Below are positions 1-6,333 of a DNA stretch of 16,193 bases, one piece after another (position 1 is the first letter of the stretch; each line of letters opens with the position of its first letter). Below the pieces are notes generated by a model, which made no database searches, had not been told where the DNA came from, and saw only the letters and a program-made list of their open reading frames with translations. The DNA comes from Bradyrhizobium sp. (GTDB taxonomy: Bacteria > Pseudomonadota > Alphaproteobacteria > Rhizobiales > Xanthobacteraceae): NCBI GenBank assembly GCA_025960445.1, contig JAICIT010000009.1, forward strand, positions 1-16,193, written 5' to 3'. The translations under genes and the position numbers were made by a program.

Positions 1-330
1 AGCTGCATGACTCAGTGCTGTAGGTCGGAGCATTTCGCCTCTCGATGGCAGACAATAAAGTGCCAAAAGCATGTCCCATGCGGGCTCGCCGAAGAGATGA
101 TCTGATAAAATGCGATCCCGAGTTCTGCGAGCATCGTAGATCTTACAGGCGAGTTGACATAGCTGTGCTCTGGTAGGTTGGCTGACGCTTTGTCGAAGCA
201 GTTCGGCTTCGATTTTTGCAACTTCGTCGAGCTTGAGTCTGAGATCGATTTGCAGCTGATTATCCTCAGCGCTGGGCTCACTCTCGTCCCGATCGATTAC
301 GGGAATGACGAGCTGGTCTTGGCGGGACAC
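1..330 (-). CDS. winged-helix (MarR-like) regulator, N-terminal part, cut by window edge
   Basis: 110 codons are visible before the left edge. The probable start is GTG at 330-328, preceded by GAGGAG about 11 nt upstream; an in-frame stop lies a few codons further up, so the start cannot move far. Residues about 25-50 are polar and helical, with heptad-like spacing (LRLKLDEVAKIEAELLR). The diagnostic segment is RRTRDRILSDHLFGEPAWDM (about residues 68-87), followed by LLALY. It matches in position and wording the segments of the genes at 3601-4101 (LSIDPVWSMLLVIY) and 5830-6333 (LFADPAWDILLELL), so this is a third paralogue. In the paralogues the winged helix-turn-helix follows directly; here it lies outside the window. 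A DNA-binding regulator role is inferred from that kinship. It is divergent from the luxR gene, about 350 bp apart. Confidence 0.7.
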   Translation of the reverse strand, partial: MSRQDQLVIPVIDRDESEPSAEDNQLQIDLRLKLDEVAKIEAELLRQSVSQPTRAQLCQLACKIYDARRTRDRILSDHLFGEPAWDMLLALYCLPSRGEMLRPTALSHAA

Positions 331-681
331 GGACGCGGCTTCTCCTCATAGCATTGAGATTCCATACGGTCGGCCGAACTGCTTTTGGCTTGCTTTCAAA
401 CCCCAATCGTCCTCCTGCAACGCGGCAATTAACTTTTCGTTCGGATACAAAGTCCACCAAAATGAACGAAATTTTTTTGCTGAAGGGGCCGTTGCAAACA
501 GGATCTTCGAAGATGACCCAATGCAGCTCTCATCCACTGACACTTCATCGGTCGCCTTGCCGCCAGAGTCGCGGTCGCGATTTGACTGCCACTCTCGTGG
601 ATCGGGGTTGCTCCATATTTGCGGTACTTGCCTCCACCGCGTATCGGCATGGCTGAGAATTAGTAGCTCTGGAGACCAAAA
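331..681. other. divergent intergenic region between regulator and luxR
   Basis: 351 bp separate the left-edge regulator gene from luxR, and both are read outward, so two promoters are expected here. I could not identify convincing -35/-10 pairs. An A/T-rich run (AAATTTTTTT, about 470-479) and the inverted repeat at 621-640 are the only visible structures. Open frames on both strands cross this stretch but look like no family I know, and I do not call them genes. Confidence 0.5.
621..640. promoter_or_regulatory. 20-bp inverted repeat upstream of luxR, possible lux-box-like site
   Basis: GCGGT - 10 nt - ACCGC: two perfect 5-bp arms in a 20-bp frame, ending about 41 nt before the luxR GTG. LuxR-type proteins usually bind 18-20 bp dyads. 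The arms are short and GC-rich, so chance occurrence is quite possible. No matching copy was found in the P450/luxI intergenic region. Confidence 0.2.
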
Positions 682-1470
682 GTGGCGCCGGACGGGCACT
701 CACGTCTGCTCACACCGCATCATAAGTTTGAAATTGTGCAGGAGTTCGTCACCGCGTCGAAGGGCGCCAAGTCAATGAGTGACTTGCGCGACCTGATTGA
801 TGTTAGCTCGAAGGAACTCGGCTTCGATTATTATGCAATCGTCCACCACATTCGCTTCGGACACCCCTCACGCGATAAGATTCGCCTCTCAAATTACCCA
901 CTCGAGTGGCTTGCGGTACTTCGTGAGAAAGAAAGCTTCCACGATCCCGTATTGAAAGCCGCCGAACGCGCATCCAGTGGCTTTTTGTGGAGCAGGGTCG
1001 AGGATGTTCTCCCGCTGACGCAGAGTCAGCGCGATCACATGAAGCTAGCAGTGCGATTTGGTTTGGCAGAGGGATTCACAGTGCCCAATCATGTTCCGGG
1101 AGAGACCTTCGGATCATGTCATTTCGCGGTCCGTCAGCAGTCGGCACTTCCTGGTGAATGCGTGCCGGCCGCCCAGGCTCTCGGCTGCTTCGCGTTCGAA
1201 GCTGCGCGCCGGACACTACGGGAGAAGCAGGAACTTAGCGAGAATTACGTGGTCCCGGCACCACTGACTGATCGTCAACGGGACTGTGTGTTATTTGCTG
1301 CACGCGGCAAGAGTGACTCTGTAATCGCTCAGCTTCTCGACATTCGCCCTTCCACCGTCAACGAACACATTGAGGCGGCCAAGCGCCGGTACTCGGTTGC
1401 GACGCGTACCCAACTGATCGTTAGAGCACTGTTCGGAAGCGAAATCTCATTTTCGGAGGTGATTGACTAA
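682..1470 (+). CDS. LuxR-family quorum-sensing regulator (AHL-binding)
   Basis: A 262-aa protein with the two-domain layout of AHL receptors: an autoinducer-binding domain (about 15-180) and a LuxR helix-turn-helix (about 194-255, LTDRQRDCV...GKSDSVIAQLL...STVNEHI). Mapping on TraR, the ligand-pocket residues Y53, W57, D70, W85 and G113 correspond to Y72, W76, D88, W103 and G131 and are all present; TraR Y61 is replaced by Leu80. In the HTH the usual Glu of the 'REREV' motif is Gln199. The start is GTG at 682 with GGAGA six nt upstream. It presumably binds the AHL made by the LuxI at 2969-3598 and controls that gene and neighbours in the cytoplasm. Its stop codon overlaps the stop of the convergent P450 gene by 4 nt. 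Placement near luxI supports a cognate pair over a solo receptor. Confidence 0.88.
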   Translation: MAPDGHSRLLTPHHKFEIVQEFVTASKGAKSMSDLRDLIDVSSKELGFDYYAIVHHIRFGHPSRDKIRLSNYPLEWLAVLREKESFHDPVLKAAERASSGFLWSRVEDVLPLTQSQRDHMKLAVRFGLAEGFTVPNHVPGETFGSCHFAVRQQSALPGECVPAAQALGCFAFEAARRTLREKQELSENYVVPAPLTDRQRDCVLFAARGKSDSVIAQLLDIRPSTVNEHIEAAKRRYSVATRTQLIVRALFGSEISFSEVID

Positions 1471-2855
1471 GCTCTTGGGCAAAGCTCGATCGGCAAAGGA
1501 CCAACAGGCCTGCAATTCGGCCAGTGGTACCATTGCGGCGGCCGCTCACTTACTAACCGTAGCTCATGCGATTGGAGCAGGTTCCGGAGCAAAGCTCGAA
1601 CCTGCAGCGATGCAAAGTTCGCTCCCAGGCAGCCGTGCGCGCCTCCGCCAAACGGAACGAAAGCGAAGCGGTGTCGCGCGCGCACTTTGATTGGCTCGAA
1701 ACGACCAGGATCGTACCGTGCAGGCTCATCCCAAATCTGGGGCAGCAGGTGCGTCAGCATCGGATTGACCCCGACGACTGTGCCAGTCGGTATCGAGTGA
1801 CCGCCAAAAGCGGTGTCACGCAAGGCACGCCTCCAAAGGACCGGAGCAGCAGCGTTGAGGCGTAGCGCCTCCTTAACCGCCCACTCACTTTGCTCACACC
1901 GCTGTAACTCAGCAAGGTCAATGGTCGCGCTCGAAGCGATGTTTGATAAGAGCTCGTGCCGTACGCGATTTTGCCAAACCGGATCTCGAGCCAGATAGTA
2001 GAGCGTTGAAATGGTTGCCGAAGATAAAGCGTCGAAGGACGCTGCGATAGTGAAGGTCAGGTGTGCGACAATCTCTTCCTCGCTTAGACCTCCTGACATT
2101 TTCAATCGCACCAGAGCGGCTGCGAGATCGGTCCTGTCCTCGTGAGGTTCTGCATTTATAACGGTACCAAGAAGCCGGCGCACGTGGCGCTTCGCCCAAT
2201 CGGCTCTCCATTGAGCATTCCCCGGAAAGGGAAAAGGTACGATGGCAGCGGCCGAGCGCATAAGATACCGGAAAGCCAGGAGATCGGTTCGCTCTGCTTT
2301 CGACGAGTCCAAACCAAGAAACGCGGAGTAACCGTTCGTGAATGTGAGCTTCTGCGCGAATTCGTAAGTGTTGATCGTGCGACCCGCCACGATGGAGCAA
2401 AGACGCGAGATGTTCGTGCAAAACACCCCAAGATAATGCTGAAGTTGCTCCTGTTTGAATGCGGTCGCTACCAGCTTGCGGTGCCATTTGTGGTCCGCCC
2501 CGTCGCGGAGCAGAAGTCCTCCGTCGAAATGGCGCCCAAAGACGGGCTTCCAGCCCCCATAAGCCGAGAAGTTGCCTTCTCGGTCAAACAAAACGAACTC
2601 GTTAGCCTCCGGTCCAACCAGTTGAAGGTTCCAGTTTCCGCAAGCGTAGAAGCGATGAATGGGCCCATGTTCTTCGTACATTCGCCGTGCGAATGCATAC
2701 GGATCGCGGGCGGCTTCCGGTAACACCCCGACAATCGGCAAGCCTTTTTTTGCAGGTATGCTGGCGAGTTGAGCGCTGGTGACCCTAGCGAACGTCGGTA
2801 AGACTCGATTGGGCTTTGCAATTTGAAAGGCGGAGGGGGAAATGGTCGCCGTCAT
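1467..2855 (-). CDS. cytochrome P450 located between luxR and luxI
   Basis: A 462-aa haem monooxygenase, soluble by appearance. Visible landmarks: C-helix HKWHR (122-126), I-helix AASFDALSS (271-279), K-helix ExxR as EALR (329-332), YDPGRF (381-386) and the haem-ligand loop FGGGAHGCLG (402-411) with Cys409. FGGGxHxCLG is the style of CYP51/CYP120-like enzymes, not of the common camphor-type bacterial P450s. The I-helix consensus (A/G)GX(D/E)T reads ASFDA here: the acid is kept but the oxygen-activating Thr is Ala276. A longer form starting with GTG at 2900 is possible; ATG at 2855 is preferred because it has GGAA 8 nt upstream and leaves 113 bp for the divergent promoter. No ferredoxin or reductase partner is in the window. 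The substrate is unknown; the position suggests a link to AHL signalling. Confidence 0.9.
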   Translation of the reverse strand: MTATISPSAFQIAKPNRVLPTFARVTSAQLASIPAKKGLPIVGVLPEAARDPYAFARRMYEEHGPIHRFYACGNWNLQLVGPEANEFVLFDREGNFSAYGGWKPVFGRHFDGGLLLRDGADHKWHRKLVATAFKQEQLQHYLGVFCTNISRLCSIVAGRTINTYEFAQKLTFTNGYSAFLGLDSSKAERTDLLAFRYLMRSAAAIVPFPFPGNAQWRADWAKRHVRRLLGTVINAEPHEDRTDLAAALVRLKMSGGLSEEEIVAHLTFTIAASFDALSSATISTLYYLARDPVWQNRVRHELLSNIASSATIDLAELQRCEQSEWAVKEALRLNAAAPVLWRRALRDTAFGGHSIPTGTVVGVNPMLTHLLPQIWDEPARYDPGRFEPIKVRARHRFAFVPFGGGAHGCLGANFASLQVRALLRNLLQSHELRLVSERPPQWYHWPNCRPVGPLPIELCPRA

Positions 2856-2968
2856 GTCTGCTGTTCCGATGAGGAATTCGACGCTCAGCTTACATGTCAC
2901 TGCCTCAATGCCGACCCCCTGTAACTACCGGGCTTAGCCAACCGACTTATCGTGCGCATAAAAAGCCA
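2856..2968. promoter_or_regulatory. divergent P450/luxI promoter region
   Basis: 113 bp lie between the divergent starts of the P450 and luxI genes. Any AHL-dependent control of either gene should act here. I see only short dyads: TTCC-5 nt-GGAA at 2864-2876 and GGCTTAGCC at 2931-2939. Neither resembles a full lux box. Promoter elements were not resolved by eye. Confidence 0.4.
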
Positions 2969-3598
2969 ATGATCGATGTGATCCTGCCGGAAAGCCGCTT
3001 CGCCTTCGCTCAAGCCTTGCTTGAGATGCATCGCGATCGAAAGCGAATCTTCGTGGATCGGCTCGGTTGGAGCCTACCATCGCGGCAAAGCTGGCTTGAG
3101 ATCGATGAGTTTGACAGTGACTACGCCGTTTACTTGCTTGCGAGGGATTTCGACACCGGTCGGCATCAGGCTTCCGTTAGGCTCTTACCTTCGACGCAGC
3201 CCCACGTCCTCGGATCACTATTTGCACAGCTTTGCGCAGACTCCGCGCCCGTAGCGGACGACTGTTGGGAAATTTCAAGGCTCGTAGCAATACCCGCTCG
3301 AGGCAACGGCACGGCACTAGTGCGCGTCCATCGCTTACTTGCGGTCGCGCTCGTTGAGTTTGCACTGACCAATCGCATCAGGACCTATTCACTTGTTGCA
3401 GAGGCGGATCGTGTGCCGGCACTTGTCTCGGTAGGTTGGGATGTACGTCCTCTCGGACTGCCGTCTTTATACGGCGATGTGCGGCTGCAGGCGCTGCAAA
3501 TCGATATTGATGAAAGCACCTTGCCCGCGATGCGACGACGGCTTGGCATCCATCAGGCGGTACTGCGCTTCCCTGCGTCCCAGTTGCAAGCAGCCTGA
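2969..3598 (+). CDS. LuxI-family acyl-homoserine lactone synthase
   Basis: A 209-aa enzyme that would make an N-acyl-homoserine lactone from S-adenosylmethionine and an acyl donor. With the start at ATG 2969 the invariant residues fall at canonical LuxI/EsaI positions: R24, F28, W34 (RKRIFVDRLGW), D46 and D49 (EIDEFD), R71, E101 and R104 (WEISR). An upstream ATG at 2894 would add 25 residues with no homology-like content, so it is rejected; no strong ribosome site is seen for either start. The C-terminal half, which contacts the acyl chain, is more divergent (VEFALTNRIRTYSLVAEADR), and I cannot predict the chain. Its stop is 2 nt before the ATG of the winged-helix gene at 3601, so the two are almost certainly co-transcribed. 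It diverges from the P450. Confidence 0.9.
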   Translation: MIDVILPESRFAFAQALLEMHRDRKRIFVDRLGWSLPSRQSWLEIDEFDSDYAVYLLARDFDTGRHQASVRLLPSTQPHVLGSLFAQLCADSAPVADDCWEISRLVAIPARGNGTALVRVHRLLAVALVEFALTNRIRTYSLVAEADRVPALVSVGWDVRPLGLPSLYGDVRLQALQIDIDESTLPAMRRRLGIHQAVLRFPASQLQAA

Positions 3599-3600
3599 CG

Positions 3601-4101
3601 ATGGGATCAGCATTGATGTCTAACTTCCAGGGCTCGTCAGACCGCAACCGCAAACCGCCGGCAGAAGAGTCAAATTCCAAGTCAATGGCTTTGCTGATCG
3701 ACCGACTGTTGAGTCATCCCATATCGCGCGAACCGCAGGCGAGGTCCGACGCTAAACTTGTCCCCTGCGCATCTGCATTTCTCCAAGCTAGGATGACGTG
3801 GGATCGCGCGTTAAGAATAGAACTTTCAATCGATCCCGTCTGGAGCATGCTGCTCGTCATCTACGTGCGACAGGCAACCGACCCTGGCATCAAGGTAGCT
3901 TCGTTGTTGGACTTATCATGGATCGGACCGAGTACGGTTCTGGTGCGATGGGCGACAAAGCTGGTTACAGACGGAATTCTTGAGCTCGCCGACGATCGCT
4001 CCAATGATGCGGAAAAGATCGTGCGGCTGTCTTTAGACGGGCTACACAAAATTGAGAACTGGCTACGTTCCTCGACGGCCGAAGTTGCAAGGCCGTCGTA
4101 A
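3601..4101 (+). CDS. winged-helix (MarR-like) regulator, co-transcribed with luxI
   Basis: 166 aa. The N-terminal 65 residues are polar and low in complexity. From about residue 66 it follows the family pattern: WDRALRIELSIDPVWSMLL, then a winged-helix region (about 97-145) with a helix-turn-helix-like stretch (SLLDLSWIGPSTVLVRWATK) and a wing (ELADDRSNDAEKIVRLSL). It is paralogous to 1-330 and 5830-6333 but the most divergent: the F-[AG]-[DE]-PAWD core reads IDPVWS. The ATG at 3601 is 2 nt after the luxI stop; ATG 3616 (GGGA 9 nt upstream) is an alternative. The position predicts that it modulates the AHL circuit or responds to it. The effector is unknown. Confidence 0.75.
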   Translation: MGSALMSNFQGSSDRNRKPPAEESNSKSMALLIDRLLSHPISREPQARSDAKLVPCASAFLQARMTWDRALRIELSIDPVWSMLLVIYVRQATDPGIKVASLLDLSWIGPSTVLVRWATKLVTDGILELADDRSNDAEKIVRLSLDGLHKIENWLRSSTAEVARPS

Positions 4102-4182
4102 GCGGACAATTGCAGACTGCGAGGTTAAAATTGAAAATATCTTCTGCTACCCTGAAGAGAAGAGGAGAGCTGGAGACGATTC

Positions 4183-4356
4183 GTGGCCGAGGAGATCACC
4201 GAGGAGGAGGAGGGGGAGCGCTCAAAGAAAGTGCGCAAAGCGCTCTTCCTCGTTGAGGAGGCCATCAAAATTCTCGATCTAGTCGAAGCTCCGGGCGATA
4301 TTGCAGCCCACCTCGATATGGGCCGGCACCGACTTGAGGCTTTCCTCCACGAGTAA
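4183..4356 (+). CDS. 57-aa acidic small protein
   Basis: A GTG start with GGAG seven nt upstream, followed by 57 codons. The N-terminus is very acidic (VAEEITEEEEGERSKK), then comes an amphipathic helix (ALFLVEEAIKILDLV) and a C-terminal helix (AAHLDMGRHRLEAFL). The good ribosome site and the helix-rich, charge-patterned sequence argue for a real gene. The AAHLDxxxHRLE ending resembles small hypothetical proteins I associate with sphingomonads, but I cannot verify this here. It lies 81 nt after the regulator gene on the same strand and may belong to the luxI transcript. No function can be assigned. Confidence 0.6.
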   Translation: MAEEITEEEEGERSKKVRKALFLVEEAIKILDLVEAPGDIAAHLDMGRHRLEAFLHE

Positions 4357-4605
4357 CGATCACTGCGGCAAATCGCGATATTCGTTAGAATCCTCAAGTT
4401 GAGACCGAACGTGGTTGATCACGCTGCTTCGCTTCGTACTCCCCGCTCAGGCCGCTTCCGCCCTTTGCTGCAATGCTCGCTTATCCAGCGGGGCTAATGG
4501 GGCAGATGTGAAGAGTTAGAGCTAGTCATAGGTATCGCCTGGCATTGCGGAGCCAGAATGTAGTTGTAGCCAAGCGCAGTTTGGCAACGTCAATGATTGC
4601 TTCTT

Positions 4606-5502
4606 TCATTGAACAACTACTTCGCTCCAGCTCTGTTTTCGCATAAAATCTGCCACGAGTTCAGCCTGAACCGGTCGAAGCGCGTCGGTGGCAGCGAAGC
4701 GCTCGGGGACATGGCGCTTGAGAAGGACTGACGGGCATTGGCCTTCAAAATTGCCGAGGTTCGGGCGGTGCTGTTGATAGCCAATTAGCGCTGCAAGTTC
4801 CGGGCTGAAGTGACGAGCAATCTCTGGTGGATATGCAAGCCACTGATTTTCGAATGGCTTCAGCCAGCCGAGGCAGTAGCTTATAATCGCTCCCCGACGA
4901 ACGTTGTTGCTCGCGTTACCCCCAGCACCGTGAAGCGTCGAACCAAGGAAGAGCAACGCCGATCCCGGTTCCACCTCCGGAGCAAACTCGCCGGTCGGCG
5001 GGTTTGGATCGAGAGCTCGTCTGCCGTGACTCTTTGGCCAAACGAGGGTGCCGCCGTTCTCAAAATTGTAAGGCGTGAAAGGCCACATGACGTTGACGAG
5101 ATATTCGGTCTCCCCAATTTGTCCGCGCCACATGTTCTGATCGCGATGTGGAAGCTGCGGCGGCGCGCCAGGGTGCAGTGCCAGTGCTTGCGTCAGGTTC
5201 AGTTGGATTGTGTCGCACCAGGGCTCGAGCACCTGCTGAGCGATTCCGAGCACTAAGGGATGCTGGACTAGCTTTCTCGTCAACGCAGACCGCACGAGTA
5301 GCCGGCCGAAGCGTTTCGTGCGCCCGCCGTAAAAGGGACCTTGGCAAAAAGGCGTTTCAGCGAAATCTCGGGCCAGGTCGGCATCGAGCGCCTCGATGTC
5401 GCTCGGGGAAAGCAGCGAAGGAATGACGCACCAACCTTCGTCAAGCAAAGTTGATGCCCAATGCTTGATTCGAGCCCCGACGCGAGCTCGTGATTCAATC
5501 AT
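4606..5502 (-). CDS. phytanoyl-CoA dioxygenase (PhyH) family Fe(II)/2-oxoglutarate oxygenase
   Basis: 298 aa. The double-stranded beta-helix iron site is visible: H119-x-D121 (LPHRDQNMW), distal H191 (STLHGAGGN) and a 2-oxoglutarate-binding Arg at 202 or 203 (NVRRGAIISY). The N-terminal GWCVIPSLLSPSDIEALDADL (split about 23-43) is typical of PhyH proteins. The family hydroxylates acyl-CoAs or diverse natural-product intermediates next to a carbonyl or amide. In-frame starts exist at TTG 5589, ATG 5550, ATG 5517 and ATG 5502; the last is preferred for GAGAG 8 nt upstream and family-like N-terminal length. Transcribed alone on the minus strand and divergent from the regulator at 5830. I recall luxI-phyH proximity having been noted in sphingomonads but cannot confirm it here. 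The substrate is unknown. Confidence 0.85.
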   Translation of the reverse strand: MIESRARVGARIKHWASTLLDEGWCVIPSLLSPSDIEALDADLARDFAETPFCQGPFYGGRTKRFGRLLVRSALTRKLVQHPLVLGIAQQVLEPWCDTIQLNLTQALALHPGAPPQLPHRDQNMWRGQIGETEYLVNVMWPFTPYNFENGGTLVWPKSHGRRALDPNPPTGEFAPEVEPGSALLFLGSTLHGAGGNASNNVRRGAIISYCLGWLKPFENQWLAYPPEIARHFSPELAALIGYQQHRPNLGNFEGQCPSVLLKRHVPERFAATDALRPVQAELVADFMRKQSWSEVVVQ

Positions 5503-5829
5503 GTTATAATCTCTCATCCAATTTGGGCACGCGAAGTGGCGCCCGTGCATTGCAATCTCAGATGCTTTTGGCTGCGAGAACCCCGGCAATTACGGGGGTG
5601 AGTTCGTGCGGCCGCGCCTTGATTCCGCATTCCCGGCGACAATCAGCATATCCTGAGCTTTTTCGATTATCCTGCGTTCTCGCAGTTGGAGGGGAAGCGC
5701 TTCTTTCCGAAGCGCTTTCACCTCAAAACGAACCGTAAATGTCTCCAATTTGGGCCAGAATTCCGCATGTTACGATGCCCTTTGGTGTTAGGTGTGTCTG
5801 CCAACACAGGTAAAACTCCTGAGGAGCAT
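5503..5829. other. divergent intergenic region phyH / regulator
   Basis: 327 bp between two divergent genes. It contains a tandem palindromic motif at 5694-5719 (separate entry). The minus-strand frame of the dioxygenase stays open up to 5589, so part of this stretch could be coding if an upstream start is used. No promoter consensus is clear. Confidence 0.4.
5694..5719. promoter_or_regulatory. tandem palindromic GAAGCGCTTC motif, possible regulator site
   Basis: GAAGCGCTTC (5694-5703, a perfect 10-bp palindrome) recurs as GAAGCGCTTTC at 5709-5719. The spacing is 15 bp. It lies about 110 nt before the regulator start and between two divergent genes. Two adjacent dyads are a common layout for dimeric winged-helix regulators. 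No regulator can be assigned from sequence alone. Confidence 0.3.
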
Positions 5830-6333
5830 ATGACCAAGCACGCGCCTGACCTGGATGCAGAACGGCTCTTGCAACTCAGCAAAGATGTCAGCCGGATCTC
5901 AGCGACTCTCGCAGAGCTTTCAATTGGCCTCGACAGTCAATCTCCCTCCAGCGGACCTTGCATTGACCAGGACATTCCGGAGGTGTCAGAAGAAACGGTG
6001 CGCTGGATAATCAGCGCCCGAAATTCGCGTTTCAAATTTCTTCCGATGGATCTGTTCGCCGATCCGGCGTGGGATATTTTGCTCGAGCTCCTGCGAGCGG
6101 AGATCGCGCAGCAACGTGTCCCCGTATCGAACCTATGCCTCGCATCAAATGCGCCAGCGACAACTGCATTGCGATACATCAAAACGATGAATGGAGCCGG
6201 GATGATTGTTCGCGAGCCTGACCCATTCGACGGAAGGCGAGTGTACGTTTCGCTCAAGCCGGAAATTAGCTTGGCACTTCGACGCTACTGCATTCACCTA
6301 TTTGAAAAGCCGATAACGAAAAAAGTTGCGTAG
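5830..6333 (+). CDS. winged-helix (MarR-like) transcriptional regulator
   Basis: 167 aa, starting at ATG 5830 with GAGGAG three nt upstream. An N-terminal helix (about 10-32, ERLLQLSKDVSRISATLAEL) probably mediates dimerisation. It is followed by the family core SRFKFLPMDLFADPAWDIL (about 66-84) and a winged helix: recognition region LCLASNAPATTALRYIKTM (about 102-120) and wing REPDPFDGRRVYVSL (128-142), where DPxDxRRxxVxL is a MarR hallmark. It is the best-preserved of the three paralogues in the window. The frame open upstream to 5686 is Cys/Arg-rich, unlike the family, and ignored. It overlaps the PAS gene by 8 nt, so the two are likely co-translated. The regulated genes may be the PAS protein, the divergent dioxygenase, or both. 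Confidence 0.8.
   Translation: MTKHAPDLDAERLLQLSKDVSRISATLAELSIGLDSQSPSSGPCIDQDIPEVSEETVRWIISARNSRFKFLPMDLFADPAWDILLELLRAEIAQQRVPVSNLCLASNAPATTALRYIKTMNGAGMIVREPDPFDGRRVYVSLKPEISLALRRYCIHLFEKPITKKVA

Noticed and set aside
12..281. 89-codon minus-strand ORF at the left edge
   Set aside because: Another minus-strand frame over the same bases carries the clear winged-helix family sequence.
346..699. 117-codon minus-strand ORF ending 15 nt before the left-edge regulator
   Set aside because: It overlaps the luxR start and has no recognisable motif; its third-position composition is unlike a strongly selected gene. It could be an upstream operon member, but I see no support beyond position.
305..778. 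157-codon plus-strand ORF running into luxR
   Set aside because: Wrong frame for luxR, overlaps its start by about 100 nt, rich in Ser/Arg/Cys, no domain pattern.
2142..2723. 193-codon plus-strand ORF inside the P450 gene
   Set aside because: Antisense shadow of a well-supported P450 with all motifs in the other strand.
2931..2939. GGCTTAGCC dyad upstream of luxI as lux box
   Set aside because: Only 4-bp arms around one base; flanks do not extend the symmetry to the usual 18-20 bp.
2894..2968. 25-residue N-terminal extension of LuxI
   Set aside because: With the ATG at 2969 the invariant residues fall at the canonical positions R24, F28 and W34; the extension is not family-like.
5686..5829. 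48-residue upstream extension of the winged-helix protein
   Set aside because: Cys/Arg-rich and unlike the paralogues; ATG 5830 has a strong GAGGAG site.
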